From contig NZ_JAJFET010000007.1 of NCBI RefSeq assembly GCF_020707215.1, positions 1-64,000 on the forward strand: a DNA stretch of 64,000 bases, in the 5' to 3' direction. The notes beneath the pieces were generated by a model that did not search any database, was not told where the DNA came from, and saw only the letters and a list, made by a program, of their open reading frames with translations. Shown in pieces: positions 12,157 through 19,346 of this stretch. Numbering within the stretch: the first letter of the stretch is position 1; every line of letters begins with the position of its first letter. Source of the DNA: Sphingomonas sp. PL-96. Its GTDB lineage: Bacteria; Pseudomonadota; Alphaproteobacteria; Sphingomonadales; Sphingomonadaceae. The translations under genes and the position numbers were made by a program.

Positions 12157-14198
12157 GCCGCCTCCTCCATGCTCGCTTGGCGTACGCGCGGCAGCAACAC
12201 GCGAAACGTCGATCCCTGCCCTTCGCGACTCATGACCTCGATCCGCCCGCCCATCGCCTGCGCGAGCTGGTTCGCCTCATACGCCCCGATACCGAAGCCG
12301 TTGGGCTTGGACGAGACGAACGGCTTGAACAGCCGATCGCGCACAAACGCCGGCGACATGCCGCGGCCCTGGTCGATCACCTCGACCAGCGCCATTTCCT
12401 CGACATGGCCGACGCGCAGCAACACCGGGGCGTCCGGCGCGCTCGCATCGATCGCATTCTGCACCAGATGCCCGAGCAGCTGCTCCAGCCGCGCGGCATC
12501 GGCGACGGCGCGCACTGGTTCCGGCACCTCGGCGAGAACGGGGTGCTGCGCGCGCCGTGCTTCCGCCATGGTGCGGACCACCGCCGCCAGGTCGACCGGC
12601 CGCGGGGCTCCCGCCGGCGTCGGCTGGCGCTGGGCAAGCCGGCCGAGCAGATCGTTCATGCGCGCAGCCGATTCCTGCAGCGTCGCCACCATGTCGGCGC
12701 GAAACTCGGGGTTATCCGCATGCCGCTCGGCATTGCGCGCAACCAGGCTCAGCTGGCTCACCAGATTCTTCAGGTCGTGGAGGATGAACGCGAAGCGCCG
12801 GTTGAACTCGTCGAAGCGCTGCGCCTCCAGCAAGGCTTCGGTCGCGCGCGCCTCGGCCAGATAGCTTGCCACCTGGCGCCCGGCGATCTTGAGCAGATCA
12901 AAGTCCTCCCAGTCGAGCGCGCGGCCGAGCGGCGGCCGCGCCAGCAGGATCACGCCCACGAGCTGCCCCAGATGCGGCAGCGGGACCAGCACCCACGCAT
13001 CCGGCAGGTCCAGCATCCACGCCGGGATCGCTTGCGCGTCCATCGCCTCGGCGGTGCCGGCGCGAACGGCGTCGAGTTCGAGCACGCGCCCGGTGTCGGA
13101 CAGATGGCGGGCAAGTGCGCCGGCAGGTTCCGGAGCGGAACCGTCCGCGGGCCAGTTCCAGCCGGCCGCCCGCTCCAGCCCCTCATCGCCCGCGATCAAC
13201 AACATGCCAGCGGGCGACTCGGTCAGGTCGGCGATCGCCTTGGCCACGCGCTCTGCAAGCGGTGCGCCGCCCTGCGGCCTGCCCAGCGTCTCGGTGAAGC
13301 GCGCCCATTCGACACGATAGTCATAGCGGTGCTGAAACAGATGCTTGGTCAGCATCACCCGCATCCAGGCACGCAACCAGGTCGAGGACATGAGGGTCAG
13401 GATCGCAGCACTTGCCCCGAACACGAACGCGGTCTGCAGCAGGCGGGCATGTACGCCGCCGATGGCCGCCAGCACGCTGTTGCCGACCACCATCATCAGC
13501 ACATAGCCGAGCAGCCCGAGGGCGGAGAGCGAGTGCAGGGTCGCCTTGCGCGACACCCGCAGCTCCCGCCCACCGCTGCGGTGGAACGCAAGCGCGATCA
13601 CCCCGGCGAGAAGCGCCAGCGCGAAGCCGCGCATCGCTTGGAATTCCTGCGGTGCCTGGCCCGACAGATAGCGTACTGCGCTCAGATTGACGTCGATCAG
13701 CCAGAGCGCGCCGATCGCCGTCATCGGCAGGCGGAGCCCCGAACGGCCGAGCCCCGTGCTCAGGCCATAGAGCAGCACCAGCCCGCCGGCGGCCGCCAAC
13801 GCCCGCATCAGCAGCGCGGTCCGCATCAGCCCGACGCCAGCCGCCTCGGATTGCGATCCCGTGGCGAGCAGTTGCAGGATGATCTGCAGCACCACGACCA
13901 GCGCCACCATGCCATAGGCGACCGGCAGCGTCAGGAAGCGAGCGCCGCCCCAGCGGTGGATCACCAGCATCACCGACAACCACGCAAGATTGCGCGCGCC
14001 CTCCATCACCAGCGTTACCGGATCCTCGGTGCCGATGCCGGCGACGGCGAGCGCCCACAGCCCGGTCAGCACCAGGGCGGCGGCGAAGTTCACCCGGATC
14101 GCCCGGGGCAGTTCCGAAGCGCGGGCCGCCAGCAAGGCCAGCATCCCGAACAGCAGCGCCGCAAGCGCATGGCTCCACAGGATGAGGTTGGGCAGCAC
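12153..14198 (-). CDS. prsK: PEP-CTERM system sensor histidine kinase PrsK
   Basis: Membrane sensor kinase of 681 residues, partner of PrsR. Its N-terminal part of about 290 residues is a multi-helix membrane domain. A GAF-like segment follows, then a dimerisation helix with the phospho-accepting His474 in FILHDLKN, and an ATPase domain with N-box LVQNAIDAS and G-boxes DQGRGM and GFGIGAYEA. The start is GTG, placed immediately after the TGA of the upstream sugar transferase with no gap. The sugar transferase-prsK-prsR order is a known arrangement in exosortase-A (XrtA) genomes. The signal sensed is not known. Confidence 0.9.
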   Translation of the reverse strand: MLPNLILWSHALAALLFGMLALLAARASELPRAIRVNFAAALVLTGLWALAVAGIGTEDPVTLVMEGARNLAWLSVMLVIHRWGGARFLTLPVAYGMVALVVVLQIILQLLATGSQSEAAGVGLMRTALLMRALAAAGGLVLLYGLSTGLGRSGLRLPMTAIGALWLIDVNLSAVRYLSGQAPQEFQAMRGFALALLAGVIALAFHRSGGRELRVSRKATLHSLSALGLLGYVLMMVVGNSVLAAIGGVHARLLQTAFVFGASAAILTLMSSTWLRAWMRVMLTKHLFQHRYDYRVEWARFTETLGRPQGGAPLAERVAKAIADLTESPAGMLLIAGDEGLERAAGWNWPADGSAPEPAGALARHLSDTGRVLELDAVRAGTAEAMDAQAIPAWMLDLPDAWVLVPLPHLGQLVGVILLARPPLGRALDWEDFDLLKIAGRQVASYLAEARATEALLEAQRFDEFNRRFAFILHDLKNLVSQLSLVARNAERHADNPEFRADMVATLQESAARMNDLLGRLAQRQPTPAGAPRPVDLAAVVRTMAEARRAQHPVLAEVPEPVRAVADAARLEQLLGHLVQNAIDASAPDAPVLLRVGHVEEMALVEVIDQGRGMSPAFVRDRLFKPFVSSKPNGFGIGAYEANQLAQAMGGRIEVMSREGQGSTFRVLLPRVRQASMEEAA

Positions 14199-15587
14199 TC
14201 AGCGCGCCCCTTCGGGCCAGATCACCACGCGCACCGTCTGCAACAGGATCAGCAGGTCCAGAAAGGGCGAGTAGTTCTTCGCGTAGTAGAGGTCGTATTC
14301 CAGCTTCTGGCGCGCATCCTCGATCGAGGCGCCATAGGGATAGTTGATCTGCGCCCAGCCGGTAATGCCCGGCTTCACCATGTGGCGCTCGGCATAATAG
14401 GGCAGCTGCTGCTCCAGATCGTCGACGAACTGGGGCCGTTCCGGACGCGGGCCGACGAAGCTCATGTCGCCCTTCAGCACGCTCCAGCACTGGGGGAGTT
14501 CGTCGATGCGCAGCTTGCGCAGGACGCGGCCGACGCGGGTGATGCGCGGATCGTCCTTTTCGGCCCAGACCGCATTGCCGCCGGTCTCCGCATCGACCCG
14601 CATCGAGCGCAGCTTCAGGATGTTGAAGGCGATGCCATACAGGCCGATCCGGCGCTGACGATAGAAGACGGAGCCGCGGCTATCGAGCTTGATGGCAAGC
14701 GCCGCCACGATGAGCACGGGAAACACGAGCACCAGCAGCAACAGGCTGACCGTCACGTCGAACAGCCGCTTGAACATGCTGGAGAACATGCGCCCGGACG
14801 AGAAACCGTCGGAAAAGATCAGCCAGGACGGGTTCACGCTGTCGAGATCGACGCGACCGGTCTCCCGCTCCAGAAAGGTCGACAGCTCGTTCACATGGAC
14901 GCCGGTGGTCTTGATCCGCAGCAGGTCCTTCAGCGGCAGCGAATTGCGCCGCTCCTCCAGCGCCAGCACCACTTCGCCCGCGTTGAGCAGCACGACGTGA
15001 TCGGCCAGGTTGTTGATCGCTTCCCGCCCGATCGCCTCAGCCATGGCGGGCTTCGCCTCGCCCATGCCGACATAGCCGACGACCACGAACGCAGCGCCGG
15101 GCGACGCGGCCAGGGCCTTCAGCCGCGCCGCGCGAGGACCGGCCCCCAGCACCACCACCCGGCGCTTGAACGCATGGCCCCCGAGGGTCCGTCCGAGAAG
15201 GATGCGCAGCAACATCAACAACAGCGCCGCAAAACCCAGCCCATAGAGCAGGTTGGATCGCCAGAAGGTGATCGCCGGCATCACAAAGAACAGCACCGCC
15301 AGCACGATCGCGCCGAGACCGATGGCGACCAGCAGCCGCGCCGCCGCAAAGCGCAGCGATTGCAGTGCCTCGGCGCCATAGACGCCAACCGCGATCATCG
15401 CGAGCTCGAGCGCGCCTGCGAAACTCAACAGCCTGGGGATCCGGGTCTGGATCGGCTCCACCGCCATGCCGATCTGCCCCGCACGCACGATCCAGCCGAG
15501 CTCCGCCGCCCCCATCAGCAGCGCGAAATCCAGCAGGCCGAGCAACAGCACGGCATAGGGAATATAGTGTTTGAACAGCCTGATCAT
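14199..15587 (-). CDS. XrtA/PEP-CTERM-associated sugar transferase (TIGR03013-like)
   Basis: Initiating undecaprenyl-phosphate sugar phosphotransferase, 462 residues. Four to five membrane helices lie in the first 130 residues. A central Rossmann-like region (VVVLGAGPRAARLKAL) follows. The C-terminal bacterial sugar transferase domain starts at KRLFDVTVSLLLL and contains VFYRQRRIG, KLRSMR, LRKLRIDELPQ, FVGPRPERP and KPGITGWAQINY. It would load the first sugar of an exopolysaccharide onto the lipid carrier. The start MIRLFKHYIPY at 15587 matches the family. The frame is open 119 codons further upstream but without similarity. It heads the prsK-prsR operon and diverges from the GDP-mannose gene. 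Confidence 0.9.
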   Translation of the reverse strand: MIRLFKHYIPYAVLLLGLLDFALLMGAAELGWIVRAGQIGMAVEPIQTRIPRLLSFAGALELAMIAVGVYGAEALQSLRFAAARLLVAIGLGAIVLAVLFFVMPAITFWRSNLLYGLGFAALLLMLLRILLGRTLGGHAFKRRVVVLGAGPRAARLKALAASPGAAFVVVGYVGMGEAKPAMAEAIGREAINNLADHVVLLNAGEVVLALEERRNSLPLKDLLRIKTTGVHVNELSTFLERETGRVDLDSVNPSWLIFSDGFSSGRMFSSMFKRLFDVTVSLLLLVLVFPVLIVAALAIKLDSRGSVFYRQRRIGLYGIAFNILKLRSMRVDAETGGNAVWAEKDDPRITRVGRVLRKLRIDELPQCWSVLKGDMSFVGPRPERPQFVDDLEQQLPYYAERHMVKPGITGWAQINYPYGASIEDARQKLEYDLYYAKNYSPFLDLLILLQTVRVVIWPEGAR

Positions 15588-15684
15588 GACGCCCGGTTTC
15601 CTGGCCGAAGACTTCCTCGGCCGGCACCCCTTCCCTGTTGCACCAAGACGCAAAGAAACGCTGAACAGACGGGCCAACCAGGCG

Positions 15685-15713
15685 TTGTGCAGCGCGTCAT
15701 CCTGACGTCTAAT
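15685..15713 (+). promoter_or_regulatory. Candidate promoter for mannose-1-P guanylyltransferase
   Basis: TTGTGC, a 17-base spacer and TCTAAT lie 47 bases before the guanylyltransferase start, in the divergent gap with the sugar transferase. The -10 element matches five of six consensus bases but the -35 is weak. Treat as a candidate only. Confidence 0.3.
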
Positions 15714-15759
15714 AAGGCGCTTACCATAGCGACCGCCTTTTCTCACTGGAGAACGCCAC

Positions 15760-16815
15760 ATGCCTTCACAGACCGCGATCGTCCCCGTCATCCTGTCGGG
15801 AGGATCCGGGACACGGCTGTGGCCGATATCCACGAGCGACCGGCCCAAGCAGTTGCTGAGCCTGACGGCGGAAGAAACCATGCTCCAGCTGACCGCACGC
15901 CGTGCGTCGGGCCCGCGATTCGGCGCACCGATCGTTGTCGCCAATGTCGCTCATGCCCAGGAGATCGAGGAGCAGCTCGGCGAGGTCGGCGCCGCCGCAC
16001 AGGCGCTGGTGCTGGAGCCGGCTGGCCGCAACACCGCACCCGCAATCGCGCTTGCCGCCGCGGCAGCTGGGAGCGGCGCCACGCCGCTGCTGGTGATGCC
16101 GTCGGACCACGTCATCGCCGACGTACCGGCCTTTCACGCGGCGATCGAGGCGGCGCTGCCGCTGGTTTCCGAAGGGTGGCTGGTCACCTTTGGTATTGCG
16201 CCCGATGCTGCGGAAACGGGCTATGGCTGGATCAAGGTCGGCGAGGAGATCGCGCCCGGCGCGCATCGCGTCGAAAGCTTCGTTGAAAAGCCTGCGCTGG
16301 AGCGGGCAGAGGCGATGCTGGCGGACGGCAACCATGCGTGGAACGGGGGCATCTTCCTGTTCCGCGCCGACATGTATCTGGAAGCGCTCGGCACCTATGC
16401 GCCCGATATGCGGGAAGCAGCCGAAACCGCGATGCGCCGCGCCCGGCATGAGGGCAAGCGAGTCTATCCCGATGCAGAGGCGTTTTCCGCCTCGCCTGCC
16501 CAGTCGATCGACTATGCGGTGATGGAAAAGGCGGAGCGCGTGGCAGTGGTGCCGGTCGCCATGGGCTGGAGCGACGTCGGCAGCTGGGACGCGCTGCACG
16601 CGATCAGCCGGCGCGACGAGAACAACAATGTCTGTGGCGGCGAGGTTTTGACGCTCGACACCAGCGGCTGCCTGGTCCGCACAGACCGCGCCCGCATCGC
16701 CATGGTCGGCGTGAAGGACCTGATCGTGGTCGCTAACGGCGAGGACATTCTGATCCTGCCGCGCGGCCGCTCGCAGGAAGTGAAGCGGCTGCTGGAAGCG
16801 ATGAAGGAGATCTGA
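15760..16815 (+). CDS. Mannose-1-phosphate guanylyltransferase
   Basis: Makes GDP-mannose from mannose-1-phosphate and GTP for exopolysaccharide or glycan synthesis. The 351-residue protein has the nucleotidyltransferase signature ILSGGSGTRLWPIS at residues 11-24, DRPKQLL, the metal/substrate motif VMPSDHVI near residue 112, ESFVEKP, and WNGGIFLFRADMYLE. Many bacterial relatives (AlgA, ManC, XanB, about 480 residues) carry a C-terminal phosphomannose isomerase cupin. This one ends before that domain, so it is guanylyltransferase only. CTGGAGAA precedes the ATG. It diverges from the sugar transferase-prsK-prsR operon, consistent with a shared exopolysaccharide role. Confidence 0.92.
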   Translation: MPSQTAIVPVILSGGSGTRLWPISTSDRPKQLLSLTAEETMLQLTARRASGPRFGAPIVVANVAHAQEIEEQLGEVGAAAQALVLEPAGRNTAPAIALAAAAAGSGATPLLVMPSDHVIADVPAFHAAIEAALPLVSEGWLVTFGIAPDAAETGYGWIKVGEEIAPGAHRVESFVEKPALERAEAMLADGNHAWNGGIFLFRADMYLEALGTYAPDMREAAETAMRRARHEGKRVYPDAEAFSASPAQSIDYAVMEKAERVAVVPVAMGWSDVGSWDALHAISRRDENNNVCGGEVLTLDTSGCLVRTDRARIAMVGVKDLIVVANGEDILILPRGRSQEVKRLLEAMKEI

Positions 16816-16873
16816 GCGTCCGCCGGGCTCTCGCAGGCCGTGAGCCGGGCTCCCGCCCGGGCCGGCGCGGGGC

Positions 16874-17305
16874 TCAGGCGGCTGCCAGTTCCTCGGCCGT
16901 GGCGTCGGCCAGGCTGGTGCCGTCGAGAATGCGCGCAGTCTCGTCGCGCACGCGCGCCATCGCGATGCGGATGGCGCAGGCCGCCTCGTCCTTGCAGTCG
17001 TTGCACGGCCGATAGGCAGTACGGCTGACGCAGGGCACCAGAGCGAGCGGCCCTTCGATCACGCGGATGATCTCGCCCAGCGAAATCAGGTGGCTGGGAC
17101 GGGCGAGCCGATAGCCGCCGGCCTTGCCACGCGTGGACAAAAGGAAACCGGCCTCGCGCAGGTCCGCCAGGATCAGCTCAAGGAACTTGCGCGGCACATT
17201 GGCCCCGGTCGCGATCCGGTGCATCGGGGTGGGTGCGACGCTCGGCGGTTGGGCGGCCAGGAACAACATTGCGCGCAGCGCATAACGGGAACGCTGGGTC
17301 AACAT
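16874..17305 (-). CDS. Rrf2-family transcriptional regulator
   Basis: Winged-helix regulator of the Rrf2 family, 143 residues with the start at MLTQRSRYALRAM, the usual family N-terminus. The frame extends 15 codons further upstream, with a second ATG at 17320 as an alternative. The helix-turn-helix and wing span about residues 10-80 (FLELILADLREAGFLLSTRGKAGGYRL). A cysteine cluster PC-x8-C-x2-C-x5-C lies around residues 91-110, a layout consistent with iron-sulfur sensing as in IscR, RirA and NsrR, though the spacing fits none of them exactly. It may sense iron, redox or nitric oxide. Divergent from ssrA, with only about 90 bases between starts. Targets cannot be told from sequence. Confidence 0.88.
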   Translation of the reverse strand: MLTQRSRYALRAMLFLAAQPPSVAPTPMHRIATGANVPRKFLELILADLREAGFLLSTRGKAGGYRLARPSHLISLGEIIRVIEGPLALVPCVSRTAYRPCNDCKDEAACAIRIAMARVRDETARILDGTSLADATAEELAAA

Positions 17306-17392
17306 CTTACAGAAGCCCATGCCAGCGCATTGTGGCCGTGAAAAGACCATCGCAGGCTTTAATTAACCGAACCGAGCCGCTATATGCGCTTT

Positions 17393-17475
17393 GTCGGCTT
17401 CGGCCGGATATGGCGATAAACTGCGGCGTAGACTAGGCGCAGCGGACCCGGGGGCAGTACCCGGCGGCTCCACCA
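17393..17475 (+). ncRNA. ssrA: tmRNA acceptor piece (permuted two-piece ssrA)
   Basis: Acceptor half of the circularly permuted alphaproteobacterial tmRNA gene. It ends with CGGCTCCACCA. The seven bases CGGCTCC pair with GGGGCCG at 17503-17509 of the coding piece (one G-U pair) to form the alanine-type acceptor stem. Upstream, CCGGG-GGCAGTA-CCCGG forms the T-arm with the non-standard seven-base loop typical of two-piece tmRNAs. The 5' end is estimated from a TATATG -10-like element at 17381 and a CGGC-TTCG-GCCG tetraloop hairpin at 17395-17406. The mature ends need mapping. It works with SmpB in trans-translation. No protein-coding feature explains this stretch. Confidence 0.9.
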
Positions 17476-17502
17476 GAACCAGCCTTCCAGGCCGGTCCTG
17501 AC

Positions 17503-17655
17503 GGGGCCGAACCAGGATCGACGTGTGTTGAAAGGCGCTGTTTTCGCTCGGAATGGGACCACCGCAACGGCCCATTACACAAGTGCCAACGATAACGAAG
17601 CACTCGCTATTGCGGCCTAACCCCACGGCTTAACGGCCTAAGGTTAGACTAAAAT
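17503..17655 (+). ncRNA. ssrA: tmRNA coding piece with ANDNEALAIAA tag
   Basis: Coding half of the split tmRNA. It begins GGGGCCGAACCAGGATCGAC, the conserved 5' tRNA-like half. The tag reading frame starts at GCC 17585 and ends at TAA 17618-17620, reading A-N-D-N-E-A-L-A-I-A-A. The hydrophobic LAIAA end is what tags proteins for ClpXP and related proteases. A CTAACC/GGTTAG hairpin (17617-17647) encloses the stop codon, as is usual. The spacer between acceptor and coding pieces is 17476-17502 (27 bases) and would be removed during processing. The 3' end at about 17655 is an estimate. Confidence 0.9.
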
Positions 17656-17668
17656 GCGCGGTTGGACC

Positions 17669-17724
17669 GCACCGGGCAACAGAAGCGGATTCCAGCGGTA
17701 CGGGGAGCACCGGGCAACAGAAGC
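17669..17724. repeat. 18-bp direct repeat downstream of ssrA
   Basis: GCACCGGGCAACAGAAGC occurs at 17669-17686 and again at 17707-17724, exactly 38 bases apart. The spacing and perfect identity point to a recent tandem duplication or a repeated binding site between ssrA and the convergent NTF2-like gene. No function is known. Confidence 0.7.
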
Positions 17725-17740
17725 TCCCCACTCACCACCT

Positions 17741-18109
17741 TCAGCCTTCCCTGGCCTCCGCGACCGGCGGCGGCGTCTGCTGATGTTGGACCACGCGCCA
17801 CTCCTCGTGCGCCAGGCGGCGATAGGTCGAGGTGCAGTGCGCGACATAACGCTCCTCGCCCCGCACAGCCTCTGCCGTATAGCCGATCACGATCAGGCCT
17901 TCCTGCGGCCGCATGACCTGCTGGTTGGAGAAGGCGACGGATTCCCACCGCGGCGTATCCGAAACCGCGTCCGCAGCCTGTGCGCCGGTGACCACGAACG
18001 GCTTGGCGGGTAACACCATCACGCTCTCGTCGTCGATGGAGGCGCGATAATGCTCCGCATCTCCCGTCCACAGGCTTTCCTCAAATTGCCAGACCCGTTC
18101 GTCGTCCAC
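17741..18109 (-). CDS. NTF2-like (SnoaL/DUF4440-type) protein
   Basis: A 122-residue protein with the look of the NTF2-like/DUF4440 cone-barrel fold. It opens with a helical FEESLWTGDAEHYRASIDDESVMVLP segment, has a central GTGAQAADAVSDTP-like turn (VVTGAQAADAV), and ends with strand-rich sequence RYVAHCTSTYRRLAHEEWRVVQHQQTP. Such proteins bind small ligands or act as catalytic or polyketide-like accessory domains. No specific reaction can be given. The GTG start has a very strong AAGGAGG Shine-Dalgarno sequence six bases upstream. It lies 67 bases downstream of the histidine kinase gene and could be cotranscribed with it. Confidence 0.8.
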   Translation of the reverse strand: MDDERVWQFEESLWTGDAEHYRASIDDESVMVLPAKPFVVTGAQAADAVSDTPRWESVAFSNQQVMRPQEGLIVIGYTAEAVRGEERYVAHCTSTYRRLAHEEWRVVQHQQTPPPVAEAREG

Positions 18110-18176
18110 GGCGCGCCTCCTTCGATAAGGGTGTTCGCGGTCAGCGCATGGGCGGGTGCGCAGTTCCCTTGGCAGT

Positions 18177-19202
18177 TCAGGCCGGCAGCAACAGGCGTGC
18201 GGTGGTCACCTTCTCCCGGACGAGGTCGAACCGTCCGTTGAGCTGGCTCGCTAGCATGGTCGCGATCCTGAGGCCCAGGCTGTCCGATGCCTCGATGTTG
18301 AACCCTTCCGGCAGGCCGTGGCCATCGTCGCGGACCTCGACCTTCACCATGTCCCGGCCATCCCGCGCCAGATGCACCTCGATATGGCCCGTCGCGCGGT
18401 CGCGGAAACCATGTTCGATGGCGTTGGCCATCGCCTCCGCCACGATCAGCGCCAGGGGCACGGCGGCATCCGGCGACAGGGGCGCGTCCGCTGCGACATC
18501 GATCGTGCAGCGGATGCCGGTACGCCCGCTTGCCTCGATCACATCGGCGCACAGCGGTTCCAGGAACTCGCGCATCGTCCGGGTGGCACCGCCCGCATCG
18601 TAGAGCTGGCGGCTGATCCGGCCGATCAGCGCGAGCCGGCGTGCCGCCTCGTCCAGCGCGGCGCGCGCGGCGCTGTCGGACACCTGCCGCTTCTGGATCG
18701 ACAACAGGCCGGCTGCGACCTGCAGATTGTTCGAAACCCGATGTTGCAGTTCGTTGAAGAGCAGCTCGCGCGTATCGGCAAGCGCGCGGCTGAGCTCGCG
18801 TTCGCGCGCCAGATTTCGGTTCGCGCGCTGCATCCAGTGGACCAGCGCCATGTCGGTCACGACCACGAAGACATAGAACAGCAGCGCAAGCGTGGAGCCG
18901 GGCGTCAGCGCCCAGGTGTCGTACGGCGGGATAAAGAACCGCCACGCCAGCAGTCCGCACAGCACCGCTGCCAGGGTCCCGAACCGCACCCCGAACAGGA
19001 ACGAGATGAGGATCACGACGGGGAAGAAGCTGACAAAGGGAAAGCCGGACGGCAGCACCGGATCGGCAACCCACCGCACCACAAAGCCGATCACCACGCT
19101 CACCAGCGTCACCGACACGCCGATCCATGGCCGATCCGCCGCAATGGGCAGCCGCTCCAGCAGGCGAGTCGTCGGGCTTTGCGGCGCCCGCTGTGTCGAC
19201 AT
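18177..19202 (-). CDS. HWE/HisKA_2-type sensor histidine kinase with DUF4118-like membrane domain
   Basis: Sensor kinase of about 341 residues. The N-terminal part has three to four membrane helices resembling the KdpD-like DUF4118 module (residues about 25-125). The HisKA_2 dimerisation helix carries the phospho-acceptor His154 in NELQHRVSNNLQ. The ATPase domain has LIVAEAMANAIEHGF, RDDGHGLP and DSLGLRIATMLA. Start ATG 19202 has AGGGGGA nine bases upstream. An ATG at 19211 directly abuts that motif, so it is less likely. In alphaproteobacteria such kinases often feed the PhyR general stress response. No PhyR, NepR or EcfG gene is nearby, so that role is only inference. Confidence 0.88.
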   Translation of the reverse strand: MSTQRAPQSPTTRLLERLPIAADRPWIGVSVTLVSVVIGFVVRWVADPVLPSGFPFVSFFPVVILISFLFGVRFGTLAAVLCGLLAWRFFIPPYDTWALTPGSTLALLFYVFVVVTDMALVHWMQRANRNLARERELSRALADTRELLFNELQHRVSNNLQVAAGLLSIQKRQVSDSAARAALDEAARRLALIGRISRQLYDAGGATRTMREFLEPLCADVIEASGRTGIRCTIDVAADAPLSPDAAVPLALIVAEAMANAIEHGFRDRATGHIEVHLARDGRDMVKVEVRDDGHGLPEGFNIEASDSLGLRIATMLASQLNGRFDLVREKVTTARLLLPA

Positions 19203-19290
19203 TGTTCCCATTCCCCCTTTGTACCACTCCTGCCCGAGCCGGAGCCTGCGGGCAATCTCCCGCCCGCGCAGGCCGCCGCGGCCCCTTTCA

Positions 19291-19322
19291 TGAAAAAGGG
19301 GCCTGCGTCGCCGCAGGCCCCC
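19291..19322 (-). terminator. Rho-independent terminator after pnp
   Basis: On the minus strand GGGGCCTGCG-GCGA-CGCAGGCCCC is followed by TTTTTC, 25 bases beyond the pnp stop. It is a textbook terminator with a 10-bp perfect stem and ends the long translation operon. Confidence 0.92.
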
Positions 19323-19346
19323 TTCTCAGGACAGGAGATCAGACGA

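Noticed and set aside
12177-16286. Plus-strand open frame of 1,369 codons opposite prsK and the sugar transferase
   Set aside because: Shadow of the leftward operon, rich in Arg, Gln and His. It crosses the divergent promoter region, which a real gene would not.
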